The notes: generated by a model not told the origin, from the sequence alone. Shown: positions 33,952-43,465, counted from the stretch's first letter. The stretch is 64,000 bases of DNA from Flavobacterium sp. HSC-61S13 (GCF_024171535.1 NZ_JALJZV010000003.1:248001-312000); one strand, 5' to 3'. Translations and numbers: made by a program.

Positions 33952-34611
33952 ATGAATTCAGCTCTCTTTACTGTTGCGCAAGCTCAGGCTTCACAAATAG
34001 AATATGCTTTGCAGATTTGCGAAGAAATGGCAGCATCTGCCCAAGCTAGAGGTACGGGTATTGCCCGTAGAAACCCCGAGTATATTGCCCAAAAGATGCT
34101 TGAGGGTAAGGCGGTTATCGCTTTGCATATCGATGGTACCTGGGCGGGATTTTGTTACATAGAGACTTGGAGTCACGGAAATTACGTGGCCAATTCAGGC
34201 TTAATTGTCAACCCGATCTTTCGTAATGAAGGTCTGGCTAAGGAAATCAAAAACAAGATTTTTGAACTGTCTAGAACGCTTTATCCAACAGCCAAAATAT
34301 TCGGACTAACCACGGGTTTTGCCGTTATGAAAATCAATTCCGATTTGGGATATAGACCGGTACCGTATTCGGAGTTAACCCAAGATGAAACCTTTTGGAA
34401 AGGATGTGAAAGCTGTGTCAATTTTGCCATCCTACAGAGCAAAGACAAAAAGAACTGTTTGTGTACGGCTTTACTGTGGAATCCGGAAGAGAAAGAAAGA
34501 GAACTTCGGCAGCAACGAGATCAAGTAGGTAAATCGCCAGATCGATTTAAACAACTGAAAGCCAAGTTATCCATTTTTAAGATCAAGCAAGATGCTTTGA
34601 TTAAAAAATAA
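33952..34611 (+). CDS. GNAT N-acetyltransferase, likely N-acylglutamate synthase of the arginine operon
   Basis: The 219-residue protein has a GNAT core: an N-terminal helical region with ARGTGIARRNPEYIAQKML, GFCYIETWSHGNYVANSGLIVNPIFRNEGLAKEIKNKIF (the acyl-CoA-binding loop NEGLAKEI, about 90-98), and FGLTTGFAVMKINSDLGYRPVPYSEL. A four-cysteine pattern (C147, C150, C163, C165) suggests a metal site in the tail. Bacteroidota arginine operons commonly open with such a gene acting as N-acetyl- or N-succinylglutamate synthase; that role is inferred from position. It is followed by argG after 52 bp. Confidence 0.8.
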   Translation: MNSALFTVAQAQASQIEYALQICEEMAASAQARGTGIARRNPEYIAQKMLEGKAVIALHIDGTWAGFCYIETWSHGNYVANSGLIVNPIFRNEGLAKEIKNKIFELSRTLYPTAKIFGLTTGFAVMKINSDLGYRPVPYSELTQDETFWKGCESCVNFAILQSKDKKNCLCTALLWNPEEKERELRQQRDQVGKSPDRFKQLKAKLSIFKIKQDALIKK

Positions 34612-34663
34612 ACTGCCGGTCTTCCATCATCATATTCACGTTTCACACTTACAATTTAAAAAA

Positions 34664-35866
34664 ATGAACAACAAAGTAGTTTTAGCCTTTAGTGGTGGTT
34701 TAGATACCACGTTTTGCAGCATATATCTTTCAAAAGAATTGGGATTAGAAGTCCATACTGTAGTAGTCAATACCGGAGGTTTTTCAGAAGGAGAGTTAAA
34801 GGAAATAGAACAGAAAGCCTATGCCTTAGGTGTTAGTTCTCATACGGCTTTAGATCAAACTGCAGCCTTCTATCAAGATACGATAAAATATTTAATTTTC
34901 GGTAATGTATTGAAAAACAACACCTATCCCTTGTCGGTAAGTGCCGAACGTGTATGTCAAGCAACAGCGATAGCCGAATACGTAAAAAAAATTGGCGCAA
35001 AAGCAGTAGCACATGGCAGTACGGGAGCGGGCAATGATCAAGTTCGTTTTGATCTGATTTTTAATATTCTAATTCCTGAGGTAAAGATCATTACTCCAAT
35101 CAGAGATCTAAAGCTAAGCAGACAATCAGAGATTGATTACCTAGCTCAAAATGGGGTAATCATCAATGCGGAAAAAGCGGTTTATTCGATTAATAAAGGC
35201 ATTTGGGGTACTTCGGTTGGAGGGAAGGAAACTTTAAGCTCGAATACCTATTTACCTGAGGAGGCATGGCCTACACCTGTTAGCAAGACTACCCCTGAGA
35301 AAATTAGTATTAGCTTTCTAAAGGGACAAGCCGTTGCTTTGAATGAGGTGAAAATGAGTGCTGTTGAAGTGATTCAACAATTACAAGAACTAGCGCAACC
35401 CTTTGGAATTGGCAGAGATATACATGTGGGAGACACCATTATAGGAATTAAAGGTAGAGTGGGTTTTGAAGCGGCAGCACCAATTATTCTAATCAAGGCA
35501 CATCATGCCTTAGAAAAACATACGTTGACTAAGTGGCAGTTGAGTTGGAAAGAACAACTAGCGCTTTTTTATGGAAACAATTTACACGAAGGTCAATTTC
35601 ACGATCCGATTATGCGTGATTTAGAGGCCTTTTTAAACAGCAGTCAACAATCGGTTACCGGAACGGTGTTTTTAGAATTACACGCTTACCGTTTTGTAGT
35701 ACTTGGAATCGAATCACCCTTTGATATGATGAACAATCAATTGGCTAGTTATGGAGAAATGAATGACGGATGGAGTGGTGATGATGTTAAAGGTTTCTCT
35801 AAAATATTGGGTAATCAGATGAAAATCTGGTATTCATTAAACCAAAAAACCATGAAGGATGAATAA
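34664..35866 (+). CDS. argG: Argininosuccinate synthase
   Basis: It condenses citrulline and aspartate using ATP in the penultimate step of arginine synthesis. The 400 residues match the family. Features are the N-type ATP pyrophosphatase P-loop AFSGGLDTTFC (about 7-17), AHGSTGAGNDQVRFDL (about 116-131) and a citrulline/aspartate-binding SINKGIWGTSVGGKETLSS region (about 172-190). argC starts 8 bp before the argG stop (overlap), so the two are translationally coupled. Confidence 0.95.
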   Translation: MNNKVVLAFSGGLDTTFCSIYLSKELGLEVHTVVVNTGGFSEGELKEIEQKAYALGVSSHTALDQTAAFYQDTIKYLIFGNVLKNNTYPLSVSAERVCQATAIAEYVKKIGAKAVAHGSTGAGNDQVRFDLIFNILIPEVKIITPIRDLKLSRQSEIDYLAQNGVIINAEKAVYSINKGIWGTSVGGKETLSSNTYLPEEAWPTPVSKTTPEKISISFLKGQAVALNEVKMSAVEVIQQLQELAQPFGIGRDIHVGDTIIGIKGRVGFEAAAPIILIKAHHALEKHTLTKWQLSWKEQLALFYGNNLHEGQFHDPIMRDLEAFLNSSQQSVTGTVFLELHAYRFVVLGIESPFDMMNNQLASYGEMNDGWSGDDVKGFSKILGNQMKIWYSLNQKTMKDE

Positions 35867-36830
35867 GATCAATGTAGGAATTGTTGGCGGTGCGGGATAC
35901 ACTGGCGGAGAATTGTTGAGAATTTTGATTTTTCACCCGTTGGTAAATATTGCATTTGTTCACAGTAAAAGTCAAATATCTAAAGCCGTATCAGCAGTGC
36001 ATACCGACCTGTTTGGAGAGACCAATTTGAAATTTAGCGCTGTTTTATCCACGGATATTGATGTGGTGTTTCTGTGTTTGGGACACGGAGACTCCAAGGT
36101 TTTTTTAGCGGAAAATCCAATGGGTTCTCAAGTGAAAATCATTGATTTAAGTCAGGATTTTCGTTGGCAGGATACCGAGCAATCATTTGTATATGGATTG
36201 CCAGAATTGCAAAAGAAAAACATCGAGCAAGCTCAGTATATTGCTAACCCGGGGTGTTTTGCAACGGCAATTCAATTGGCCTTACTGCCTTTAGCACAGC
36301 AACAACAACTGCATAGTCCGATTCATATTTCGGCAACGACCGGTTCTACTGGTGCAGGACAAAGTTTGTCTACAACGACACAACACAGCTGGAGAGCCAA
36401 TAATTTATCGGTTTATAAAGCATTTGAACACCAACATTTGGGTGAAATAAGTCAGAGTTTAAGTTTTTTACAATCCGATTTTACAGCGCCAATCACGTTT
36501 ATTCCGCAGAGAGGAGCATTTACCAGAGGTATATTTTCTGCGCTAACGGTAACCACAGCACTGTCCGAACAGGAGCTCAATCAGTTGTATACCGATTATT
36601 ACGCAACACATCCTTTTACACATATTTCCACAAGCGCGATTGATTTAAAACAAGTTGTTAATACCAATAAGGCTTTGGTTTATCTCGAGAAGAACAACGA
36701 CAATTTACTGATTATCTCGATTATTGATAATCTGCTTAAAGGGGCAAGTGGGCAGGCCGTTCAAAATATGAATCTGATGTTTGGATTTGATGAGCGCGCT
36801 GGATTGAATTTAAAAGCTGTTGGTTTTTAA
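35859..36830 (+). CDS. argC: N-acyl-gamma-glutamyl-phosphate reductase
   Basis: It reduces the acylated glutamyl phosphate to the semialdehyde with NADPH. The 323-residue protein has NVGIVGGAGYTGGELLRIL (NADP binding), the catalytic cysteine in ANPGCFATAIQLALLPL (about Cys131), and the FIPQRGAFTRGIFSALTV segment typical of ArgC. The start at 35859 lies in the argG end. The protein is slightly shorter than common 335-350-residue homologues, as is usual in Bacteroidota. It is followed by argD after 62 bp. Confidence 0.95.
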   Translation: MNKINVGIVGGAGYTGGELLRILIFHPLVNIAFVHSKSQISKAVSAVHTDLFGETNLKFSAVLSTDIDVVFLCLGHGDSKVFLAENPMGSQVKIIDLSQDFRWQDTEQSFVYGLPELQKKNIEQAQYIANPGCFATAIQLALLPLAQQQQLHSPIHISATTGSTGAGQSLSTTTQHSWRANNLSVYKAFEHQHLGEISQSLSFLQSDFTAPITFIPQRGAFTRGIFSALTVTTALSEQELNQLYTDYYATHPFTHISTSAIDLKQVVNTNKALVYLEKNNDNLLIISIIDNLLKGASGQAVQNMNLMFGFDERAGLNLKAVGF

Positions 36831-36892
36831 AGAAAGTACTTGTTTGCTTTAAATAAAAAGTTAGAATTAGTCATCACAAATTATAAAGACAG

Positions 36893-38029
36893 ATGAAATT
36901 ATACGATGTATACCCATTAAATCCTATCGAAATCGTAAGTGCTAAAGGTTCTCACGTGTATGATAAAGAGGGGAAAAAATATTTGGATATGTATGGAGGT
37001 CATGCTGTGATTTCGATAGGTCACAGTCATCCACATTATATAAAGAGCGTTGCAGATCAATTGAATAAAATTGGGTTTTACTCCAATTCTATTGAAATTC
37101 CGCTTCAGTCACAACTAGCAGAAAAACTGGGGGTGCTGTCAGCGAAGGGGAACAACCAGCTCTTTTTATGCAATTCTGGTGCTGAAGCCAATGAAAATGC
37201 TTTGAAATTGGCTTCTTTTTATAATGGCAGAAAAAAAATCATCGCTTTTAAAGCGGCTTTTCACGGACGCACGTCTTTGGCGGTAGCAGTAACGGATAAT
37301 CCGAAAATTCAAGCACCGATCAACGACAATGCAGCGGTAACTTTTCTGCCATTTAATGATGTAGCTGCCTTGGAAAAGGAATTTGCTGACTGTGGACCTA
37401 CTATAGCAGCAGTAATCGTGGAGGGCATTCAAGGTGTGGGTGGTATTCGTGTGGCGACTGACGATTTCCTAAAAAAAATAAGAAGTTTGACCCTGCAATA
37501 TGACGCCTTGTTTATCGCTGATGAGGTACAGTGTGGTTATGGACGTAGCGGAACTTTTTACGCCGTAGATCAAGCGGGAGTAGAAGCGGATATCTATACC
37601 ATGGCCAAGGGAATGGGTAATGGTTTTCCAATTGGTGCACTATCGATAAGTGATAAGATAAAACCGTGGCACGGACAACTCGGGACTACTTTTGGTGGAA
37701 ACCATTTAGCCTGTGTGGCAGCTATTTCGGTTTTAGAAGTCATGGAGCAAGAACAACTCATGCAGCATGCTGAGACTGTAGGAAACTATATCATAGCCGA
37801 ATTAAAGAAGCTGCCGCGTATTGTTGAAGTAAGAGGTAAGGGTTTGATGATTGGAATAGAACTGCCTAGTGAGTGGAGTAATGTGCAAAAAGACCTGTTG
37901 ATAGAGGATCAGATTTTCACAGGAAATGCAGGGCCTAAAGTGATTCGATTACTACCTGCCTTGAATTTGAGTTATCAGCATGCAGATCAATTTTTGGAGT
38001 GTTTTTCAAAGCGGATTCAGAAGTATTAA
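36893..38029 (+). CDS. argD: N-acylornithine aminotransferase
   Basis: This PLP enzyme transaminates the acyl-glutamate semialdehyde to N-acylornithine. The 378 residues have SKGSHVYDKEGKKYLDMYGGHAV-like class III N-terminal signature (residues about 17-40), FLCNSGAEANENALKLA (about 91-107), ADEVQCGYGRSGTF (about 208-221) and the Schiff-base lysine in YTMAKGMGNGFPIGA (about Lys237). It is placed between argC and argF', as in other Bacteroidota operons. Substrate is acetyl or succinyl, not decided by sequence. Confidence 0.94.
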   Translation: MKLYDVYPLNPIEIVSAKGSHVYDKEGKKYLDMYGGHAVISIGHSHPHYIKSVADQLNKIGFYSNSIEIPLQSQLAEKLGVLSAKGNNQLFLCNSGAEANENALKLASFYNGRKKIIAFKAAFHGRTSLAVAVTDNPKIQAPINDNAAVTFLPFNDVAALEKEFADCGPTIAAVIVEGIQGVGGIRVATDDFLKKIRSLTLQYDALFIADEVQCGYGRSGTFYAVDQAGVEADIYTMAKGMGNGFPIGALSISDKIKPWHGQLGTTFGGNHLACVAAISVLEVMEQEQLMQHAETVGNYIIAELKKLPRIVEVRGKGLMIGIELPSEWSNVQKDLLIEDQIFTGNAGPKVIRLLPALNLSYQHADQFLECFSKRIQKY

Positions 38030-38096
38030 TCTGATAAGTTAGCGAGGATTGGAGCCTTACTCCAAGTAAAAACAAAGCATATTAAACGCATTTAAA

Positions 38097-39059
38097 ATGA
38101 AACAATTTTTTTCAGTAAAAGATATCGATTCTATAAGTTCCGCAGTAGAGGAAGCCTTAGAATTAAAAGCCAATCCGTTTTCGGAGGAGCAATTAGGTAA
38201 ACACAAGACTTTGGGACTGGTATTCCTCAACCCGAGTTTACGAACCAGAATGAGTACGCAAAAAGCAGCGATGCAGTTGGGGATGCAGGTGATGGTAATG
38301 AATCTAAATCAGGAGGGTTGGGCTTTGGAAACCCAAGATGGAGTGGTGATGAACGGTTCAAGTGTCGAACACATTCGTGAAGCTGCTGCAGTTATGGGTG
38401 AATATTGTGATGTTTTGGGTTTGCGATCTTTTCCAGCTTTGAAACAAGTTGAACAGGATTATAGCGAGGAGTTGTTTAAAAAATTTCAAGCATACAGCAA
38501 AAAGCCTGTGGTTAGTTTGGAAAGCGCTACGCTGCATCCGTTACAGAGTTTGGCGGATATCATAACGATAATGGAACAAGCTTCAAAAGATAAAAAACCG
38601 AAAGTGGTTTTGACTTGGGCACCACATGTTAAGCCCCTACCGCAGGCAGTGGCCAATTCCTTTTCAGAATGGATGTGTCAGGCTCAAAAAGAGGGGTTGG
38701 TGGAATTTGTTATCACACATCCAGATGGTTACCAGTTAAAAGAAAGTTTCACCGATGGAGCAGTCATTACCACCGACCAAGATCAAGCCTTATCAGCGGC
38801 AGATTTCGTTTATGTAAAAAATTGGTCGAGTTATGCAGACTATGGTCAAGTGCTTACAGACGGAGATGGATGGATGCTTGATGAACAACGTTTAAAAAGC
38901 ACCAATCAAGCCAAGGTAATGCATTGTTTACCTGTGCGTCGTGACTTGGAATTGGGCGCTGATATTTTGGACGGAAGTCATTCCTTAGTGATTGAGCAAG
39001 CCGCGAATAGAGTATGTGCAGCACAATTGGTTTTAAAGAGAATACTGAAAGATTTATAG
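38097..39059 (+). CDS. argF': N-acylornithine carbamoyltransferase (acetyl- or succinyl-ornithine type)
   Basis: It carbamoylates an N-acylated ornithine to N-acylcitrulline, replacing ordinary ArgF in Bacteroidota and Xanthomonas. The 320-residue protein has the carbamoyl-phosphate motif FLNPSLRTRMSTQKAAMQLG (about 43-62), HPLQSLADI (about 146-154), TWAPHVKPLPQAV, and the MHCLPVRRDLELGADIL segment (about 279-295) of this subfamily instead of the HCLPA of ornithine transcarbamylase. At the position equivalent to Pro90 of Bacteroides fragilis succinylornithine and Glu92 of Xanthomonas acetylornithine enzymes it has Val90, so substrate is open. Confidence 0.93.
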   Translation: MKQFFSVKDIDSISSAVEEALELKANPFSEEQLGKHKTLGLVFLNPSLRTRMSTQKAAMQLGMQVMVMNLNQEGWALETQDGVVMNGSSVEHIREAAAVMGEYCDVLGLRSFPALKQVEQDYSEELFKKFQAYSKKPVVSLESATLHPLQSLADIITIMEQASKDKKPKVVLTWAPHVKPLPQAVANSFSEWMCQAQKEGLVEFVITHPDGYQLKESFTDGAVITTDQDQALSAADFVYVKNWSSYADYGQVLTDGDGWMLDEQRLKSTNQAKVMHCLPVRRDLELGADILDGSHSLVIEQAANRVCAAQLVLKRILKDL

Positions 39060-39067
39060 TTGGTAAG

Positions 39068-39853
39068 ATGAATAAACTAACAATCGTTAAAATAGGAGGA
39101 CAAGTTTTGGATGATGCTGCGGCATTAACGGAGTTTGTACAACTTTTTGCACAAATTGAGGGACAGAAAATATTGGTTCATGGTGGTGGTAAGACCCTTA
39201 GTGAGTTGGCTTTACAACTGGGAATTGAACCACAGTTCGTCGACGGAAGGAGAATTACCGATCAGGCAAGTATGCGCTTGGCTACGATGGTTTATGCTGG
39301 TTTGATCAACAAAAATCTAGTTGCTGAATTGCAACAGCATCAGTGTGATGCTTTGGGTTTGAGTGGGGCGGATGCCCATTTGATACAGACCGTGAAGAGA
39401 GCAACGGATCCCATAGACTTTGGATATGTAGGTGATTTAACAGCATCGTCGATTAACGACAAGCGAATCATCCAATTGTTAGAGTTGGGACTTTGCCCCG
39501 TTTTTTCCGCAATTACTTACGATGATCAAGGACAGTTGTTGAATACCAACGCAGATGGTATTGCATCGGCTTTAGCAATTGCTCTGTCGAAATCTCATTG
39601 CGTTTCATTGATTTATTGTTTTGAGAAAAAGGGAGTCTTAAGTGATGTTCATGACGATCATGCTGTAATTCCTGTCATTCTTGCAACAGACAAGGAGGAA
39701 TTAATTGCAAAGTCTGTGATTTCTAAAGGGATGATTCCGAAGTTAGACAATGCTTGGTTGGCATCAGAACGTGGCGTACAATCCGTAATTATAAAGAAAA
39801 GTACCGATTTATTAGATGTAAATGCTGGTACACAAATACAATTTCACTCATGA
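39068..39853 (+). CDS. argB: N-acylglutamate kinase
   Basis: It phosphorylates acetyl- or succinylglutamate. From the ATG at 39068 it is 261 residues, the family norm, beginning NKLTIVKIGGQVLDD. HGGGKTLSELALQLG (about 41-55) binds acyl-glutamate/ATP, and NTNADGIASALAIALSKS with KKGVLSD and VISKGMIPKLDNAW complete the amino-acid kinase fold. An upstream in-frame start would overlap argF' and add 18 atypical residues; it was rejected. The stop overlaps the argE ATG (ATGA). Confidence 0.94.
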   Translation: MNKLTIVKIGGQVLDDAAALTEFVQLFAQIEGQKILVHGGGKTLSELALQLGIEPQFVDGRRITDQASMRLATMVYAGLINKNLVAELQQHQCDALGLSGADAHLIQTVKRATDPIDFGYVGDLTASSINDKRIIQLLELGLCPVFSAITYDDQGQLLNTNADGIASALAIALSKSHCVSLIYCFEKKGVLSDVHDDHAVIPVILATDKEELIAKSVISKGMIPKLDNAWLASERGVQSVIIKKSTDLLDVNAGTQIQFHS

Positions 39854-40908
39854 TAACAACTTTATTTGGCGAAAGCATCGAATTGTTAGGTCAGTTGATC
39901 GCAACACCTTCCTTTAGTAAGGAGGAAGATCAAACGGCTGATATTATTGAAAAACACTTGCAGCAAAAAGGAATTAAAACTCATAGAGAACTTAATAATA
40001 TTTGGGCATTTAATAAACATTTTGATGTTGAAAAACCAACGATTTTATTGAATTCTCATCACGATACCGTGCGTCCCAATAGCGATTACACCAAAGATCC
40101 TTTTACTCCAGAGCTACTCGATGGTAAACTGTATGGTTTGGGCAGTAATGATGCTGGTGGCTGTTTGGTGTCTTTGATTGCGACCTTTTGTTTTTTTTAT
40201 GAACAGACGGATTTAAAATATAATTTGTGTTTAGCTGCGACCGCAGAAGAGGAGATCTCGGGACAAGACGGACTGGAGCGAATTTTACCGCGTTTGGGAT
40301 CTTTGAATTTTGCGATTGTAGGAGAACCCACCCAAATGCAATTGGCAATAGCCGAGCGCGGCCTGATGGTTTTGGACTGTCGTGCCCATGGGAAATCTGG
40401 ACATGCCGCGCGCGAAGAAGGCGACAATGCTATTTATAAAGCCATGAGTGATATCAAATGGTTTAACAGCTATCAGTTTGAAAAAACCTCGGATATCTTT
40501 GGATCGATCAAGATGAGTGTCACGATGATTCAAGCTGGTACTCAGCATAATGTAGTACCCTCAGTCTGTGATTTTGTAGTTGATGTACGTGTAACGGAAG
40601 TTTATACCAATGAAGAATTGTTGGAATTGATTTGCCAGTCGGTGACTTCAGAAGTAAAAGTGCGTTCTATTCGTTTAAAACCGTCGTCTATTGATCCGGG
40701 TCATCCGATTGTTTTAGCGGGAATAGCCTTGGGTAAAACCACCTATGGTTCTCCAACGACTAGTGATCAGGCTTTGTTGGATATTCCTTCGTTAAAATTG
40801 GGACCAGGAGATTCGGCCCGTTCTCATACTGCGGATGAATTTATTTATATCAGTGAAATCGAAAACGGTATTGCCGATTATATCACAATGTTGCAACAAA
40901 TCGTATAA
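39850..40908 (+). CDS. argE: M20 deacylase (N-acetylornithine/N-acylcitrulline deacetylase-like)
   Basis: This zinc metallopeptidase-fold enzyme removes the acyl group from N-acylcitrulline or N-acylornithine. At 352 residues from the ATG at 39850 it has the first metal motif LNSHHDTVRPNSDY (about 74-87), GSNDAGGCLVSLIA with the bridging Asp, ATAEEEISGQDGLERI with catalytic Glu-Glu, and EPTQMQLAIAERG. The translation start overlaps the argB stop by 4 bases, indicating coupling. With argF' using acylated substrate, its natural substrate is likely acylcitrulline, by family knowledge. Confidence 0.9.
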   Translation: MITTLFGESIELLGQLIATPSFSKEEDQTADIIEKHLQQKGIKTHRELNNIWAFNKHFDVEKPTILLNSHHDTVRPNSDYTKDPFTPELLDGKLYGLGSNDAGGCLVSLIATFCFFYEQTDLKYNLCLAATAEEEISGQDGLERILPRLGSLNFAIVGEPTQMQLAIAERGLMVLDCRAHGKSGHAAREEGDNAIYKAMSDIKWFNSYQFEKTSDIFGSIKMSVTMIQAGTQHNVVPSVCDFVVDVRVTEVYTNEELLELICQSVTSEVKVRSIRLKPSSIDPGHPIVLAGIALGKTTYGSPTTSDQALLDIPSLKLGPGDSARSHTADEFIYISEIENGIADYITMLQQIV

Positions 40909-40919
40909 AAAGAAAAAAC

Positions 40920-42251
40920 ATGAAAATTTGGCAAAAAAGTACCGATGTGAATACCGATGTAAACCACTTTACCGTAGGTAGAGATCGTGAATTGGATTTA
41001 AATTTAGCGGCTTTTGATATTTTGGGATCCTTGGCTCATACGCAGATGTTGGAGAAGATCGGTTTGTTGACAGAAGTGGAACTGTTGGAAATTCACAAGG
41101 CATTAAAGGATATCTATAATGAAATTCAAAATGGCACTTTCGAAATAGCGGATGAGGTAGAAGATATTCATTCTCAAATCGAATTGTTGTTGACACAGCG
41201 TATAGGCGACAGTGGAAAGAAAATCCACAGCGGTAGATCGCGTAATGATCAGGTCTTGGTTGACCTTAAATTGTATTTTAGATTTGAGATTCAAGAAATC
41301 GTAGAAAAGACGAGCAAGATTTTTCAGCGTTTTCAAAAACTAAGCAATCAATATAATCAGGTATTATTGCCGGGTTATACCCATCTTCAAATCGCGATGC
41401 CCTCCTCGTTCGGCTTGTGGTTTGGTGCTTATGCGGAGAGTTTGGTCGATGATCTGGAAATGGTGTATGCCGCGTGGAAGATTACCAATAAAAATCCTTT
41501 GGGATCGGCAGCAGGATATGGATCTTCATTTCCATTAGATAGACAAATGACTACGGATTTGTTGGGCTTTGATAGCTTAAACTATAATGTGGTTTACGCT
41601 CAAATGGGGCGTGGAAAAACCGAGCGAGTTTTAGCGCAAGGATTGAGTTCCATAGCCGCTACCCTTGCAAAATTTGCAATGGATGCTTGTCTATATATGA
41701 GTCAGAATATGAATTTTATAAGTTTTCCAGAACATTTGACTACCGGTTCAAGTATTATGCCGCACAAAAAGAATCCGGATGTATTGGAACTCATTCGTTC
41801 GAGATGTAATAAGATTCAAGCATTACCCAATGAAATAACAATGATGACAACCAATCTGCCATCGGGTTATCACAGAGATTTACAACTGTTGAAAGAAAAT
41901 CTTTTTCCTGCCTTTGTTTCGTTAAAGGAATGCTTGGATATTTTGGATTTGATGCTCGAAAATATTCAAATCAATCCCAATATTCTAGATGATCCAAAAT
42001 ACGATTATTTATTTAGTGTTGAGGTGGTTAACAATCAGGTTTTGGATGGAATTCCGTTTAGAGAGGCTTACAAAAATATAGGATTCGCTATCGAATCAGG
42101 GACCTATCAACCTTCTAAGGAGGTCAATCATACGCACCAAGGCAGCATAGGAAACTTGATGAATGACGCTATAGCGGAACAGTTTAAAAAAACCGTAGAT
42201 CAGTTTGATTTTGAAAAAGTACAGCGAAGACTAAATGTCTTATTAAAGTAA
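40920..42251 (+). CDS. argH: Argininosuccinate lyase
   Basis: It cleaves argininosuccinate to arginine and fumarate, the last step. The 443 residues carry the fumarase/aspartase-superfamily signature TGSSIMPHKKNPDVLELIRSR (about 276-296), IHSRSRNDQ-like residues here as KIHSGRSRNDQVLVDLKLY (about 101-119), and GYTHLQIAMPSSFG. It is somewhat shorter than the 460-residue average. It ends the operon and is followed at once by a hairpin terminator. Confidence 0.96.
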   Translation: MKIWQKSTDVNTDVNHFTVGRDRELDLNLAAFDILGSLAHTQMLEKIGLLTEVELLEIHKALKDIYNEIQNGTFEIADEVEDIHSQIELLLTQRIGDSGKKIHSGRSRNDQVLVDLKLYFRFEIQEIVEKTSKIFQRFQKLSNQYNQVLLPGYTHLQIAMPSSFGLWFGAYAESLVDDLEMVYAAWKITNKNPLGSAAGYGSSFPLDRQMTTDLLGFDSLNYNVVYAQMGRGKTERVLAQGLSSIAATLAKFAMDACLYMSQNMNFISFPEHLTTGSSIMPHKKNPDVLELIRSRCNKIQALPNEITMMTTNLPSGYHRDLQLLKENLFPAFVSLKECLDILDLMLENIQINPNILDDPKYDYLFSVEVVNNQVLDGIPFREAYKNIGFAIESGTYQPSKEVNHTHQGSIGNLMNDAIAEQFKKTVDQFDFEKVQRRLNVLLK

Positions 42252-42280
42252 AAAGAGCTCCGTAAGGAGCTCTTTTTATA
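42251..42280. terminator. Terminator after argH, bidirectional
   Basis: A 12-bp stem AAAAAGAGCTCC/GGAGCTCTTTTT (42251-42262 and 42267-42278) with a GTAA loop starts at the argH stop and also lies just past the stop of the convergent reductase gene (42300). Confidence 0.9.
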
Positions 42281-42299
42281 ATGGCTTATAGATTAAACT

Positions 42300-43349
42300 T
42301 TAAACATCGTCAAAGTCTATGTATATTTCATCAGAAGTTACAATGGCCTGACAGGATAAAATCAGACCTTCTTCGATTTCACTGTCTGTTAATATGGAAT
42401 TCTTTTGCATCACGGCGGTGCCTTTTTGGATGCGACACATACACGAGCTACAGATGCCGCCTTGACAAGAATAAGGAGCATCGATCCCCTCTTTTAACAT
42501 GGCGTCTAAAAGAATGTTTTTTCTAGACATTTCAAAGGTCACTTCTTCATCGTCTACTAAAACGGTAATTCGTGCAGTTCCTTCTGCATCCACTGGTTTT
42601 GCTCCATCGTTATTAGGAGTAAATATTTCGAATAATATTTTCTTTTCAGAGACATTTCGTTCTTTTAAAACGGCACTGACCGTATCAATCATCTCTTCAG
42701 GGCCACATAAAAAGAATTTCTCAAAAGTCTTTTCCTTGTGTTTGTTGTTGATCACAAAATTGACCACGGATTTCTCGATTCGGCCAAATAAGGATTCTGC
42801 TTCACGTTCTTTGGAATAAACAAAATGTACAAAGAAGCGGTTGATATATTTTTGTTGTAATTGATGAAGGGCATCGTGAAAGATGGTTTCTTCAACTTTC
42901 TTATTTCCGTAAACCAACACAAAAGTGCTGTTGGGTTCTTCTTCTAAAACCGTTTGTACGATTGACATGACGGGAGTAATTCCACTACCTGCAACAAAGG
43001 CTGCATAATTGTTTTGTACATTCGGTTGAGGTTCATGTATAAAACGACCTTCGGGAGTTCCTACTTCTAAAGTGTTCCCTACTTTCAATTCCGTATTGGC
43101 AAATGTGGAAAACACACCGCTTTCTACTTTCTTGATCGCTACGCGAAGTTCTCCACTTTTTGGCGTGGTACAGATCGAATAAGCTCTTCGAATTTCCTTA
43201 CCCTCAAATACATATTTGATATTTAAGTACTGTCCAGCGATAAAGGTATAATCGGGTTTTAAACTATCCGGTACGTCAAAAAGCACCGATACTGAATTGG
43301 GTGTTTCTTTTCGAACTTCCTTTATAGTTAATAAATGGAATTTTGACAT
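42300..43349 (-). CDS. PaaE-like 2Fe-2S ferredoxin--NAD(P)H reductase
   Basis: It is a flavin/iron-sulphur oxidoreductase of 349 residues. The FAD-binding part (about 1-105, YSICTTPKSGELRVAIKK), the NAD-binding part (VAGSGITPVMSIVQTVL, about 119-135; FLCGPEEMID, about 224) and a C-terminal plant-type ferredoxin domain with cluster cysteines in DAPYSCQGGICSSCMCRI and later SCQAI (about 291-335) are seen in that order. The domain order matches PaaE-type subunits of phenylacetate oxygenases, but no other paa genes are here, so electron partner is unknown. It is divergent from padR with a long palindrome between them. Confidence 0.92.
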   Translation of the reverse strand: MSKFHLLTIKEVRKETPNSVSVLFDVPDSLKPDYTFIAGQYLNIKYVFEGKEIRRAYSICTTPKSGELRVAIKKVESGVFSTFANTELKVGNTLEVGTPEGRFIHEPQPNVQNNYAAFVAGSGITPVMSIVQTVLEEEPNSTFVLVYGNKKVEETIFHDALHQLQQKYINRFFVHFVYSKEREAESLFGRIEKSVVNFVINNKHKEKTFEKFFLCGPEEMIDTVSAVLKERNVSEKKILFEIFTPNNDGAKPVDAEGTARITVLVDDEEVTFEMSRKNILLDAMLKEGIDAPYSCQGGICSSCMCRIQKGTAVMQKNSILTDSEIEEGLILSCQAIVTSDEIYIDFDDV

Positions 43350-43424
43350 GGTTTATGAGTTTACTGCACGCAAAAATACGAAACCAAAACGAGTTTAATT
43401 CATGATAATTGTTAGTTTCTGTTT

Positions 43425-43461
43425 AAAAAACAATACCTCTAATTTAGGGGTATTGTTTTTT
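43425..43461. promoter_or_regulatory. Near-perfect 37-bp palindrome in the divergent padR/reductase spacer
   Basis: AAAAAACAATACC (43425-43437) pairs exactly with GGTATTGTTTTTT (43449-43461), with CTAATTTAG inside; only one pair of 18 mismatches (T438/G448). It lies 5 bp upstream of a TATATTTG box for padR. A divergent spacer needs no terminator, so an operator for the PadR regulator or a leader attenuator are the likely readings. Confidence 0.6.
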
Positions 43462-43465
43462 TGTC

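Noticed and set aside
39014..39067. Earlier start for argB overlapping argF'
   Set aside because: The added residues do not belong to the family; the ATG at 39068 gives the normal N-terminus.
39754..39849. Earlier start for argE inside argB
   Set aside because: It would add 32 basic residues unlike M20 enzymes; the ATGA overlap at 39850 is the usual arrangement.
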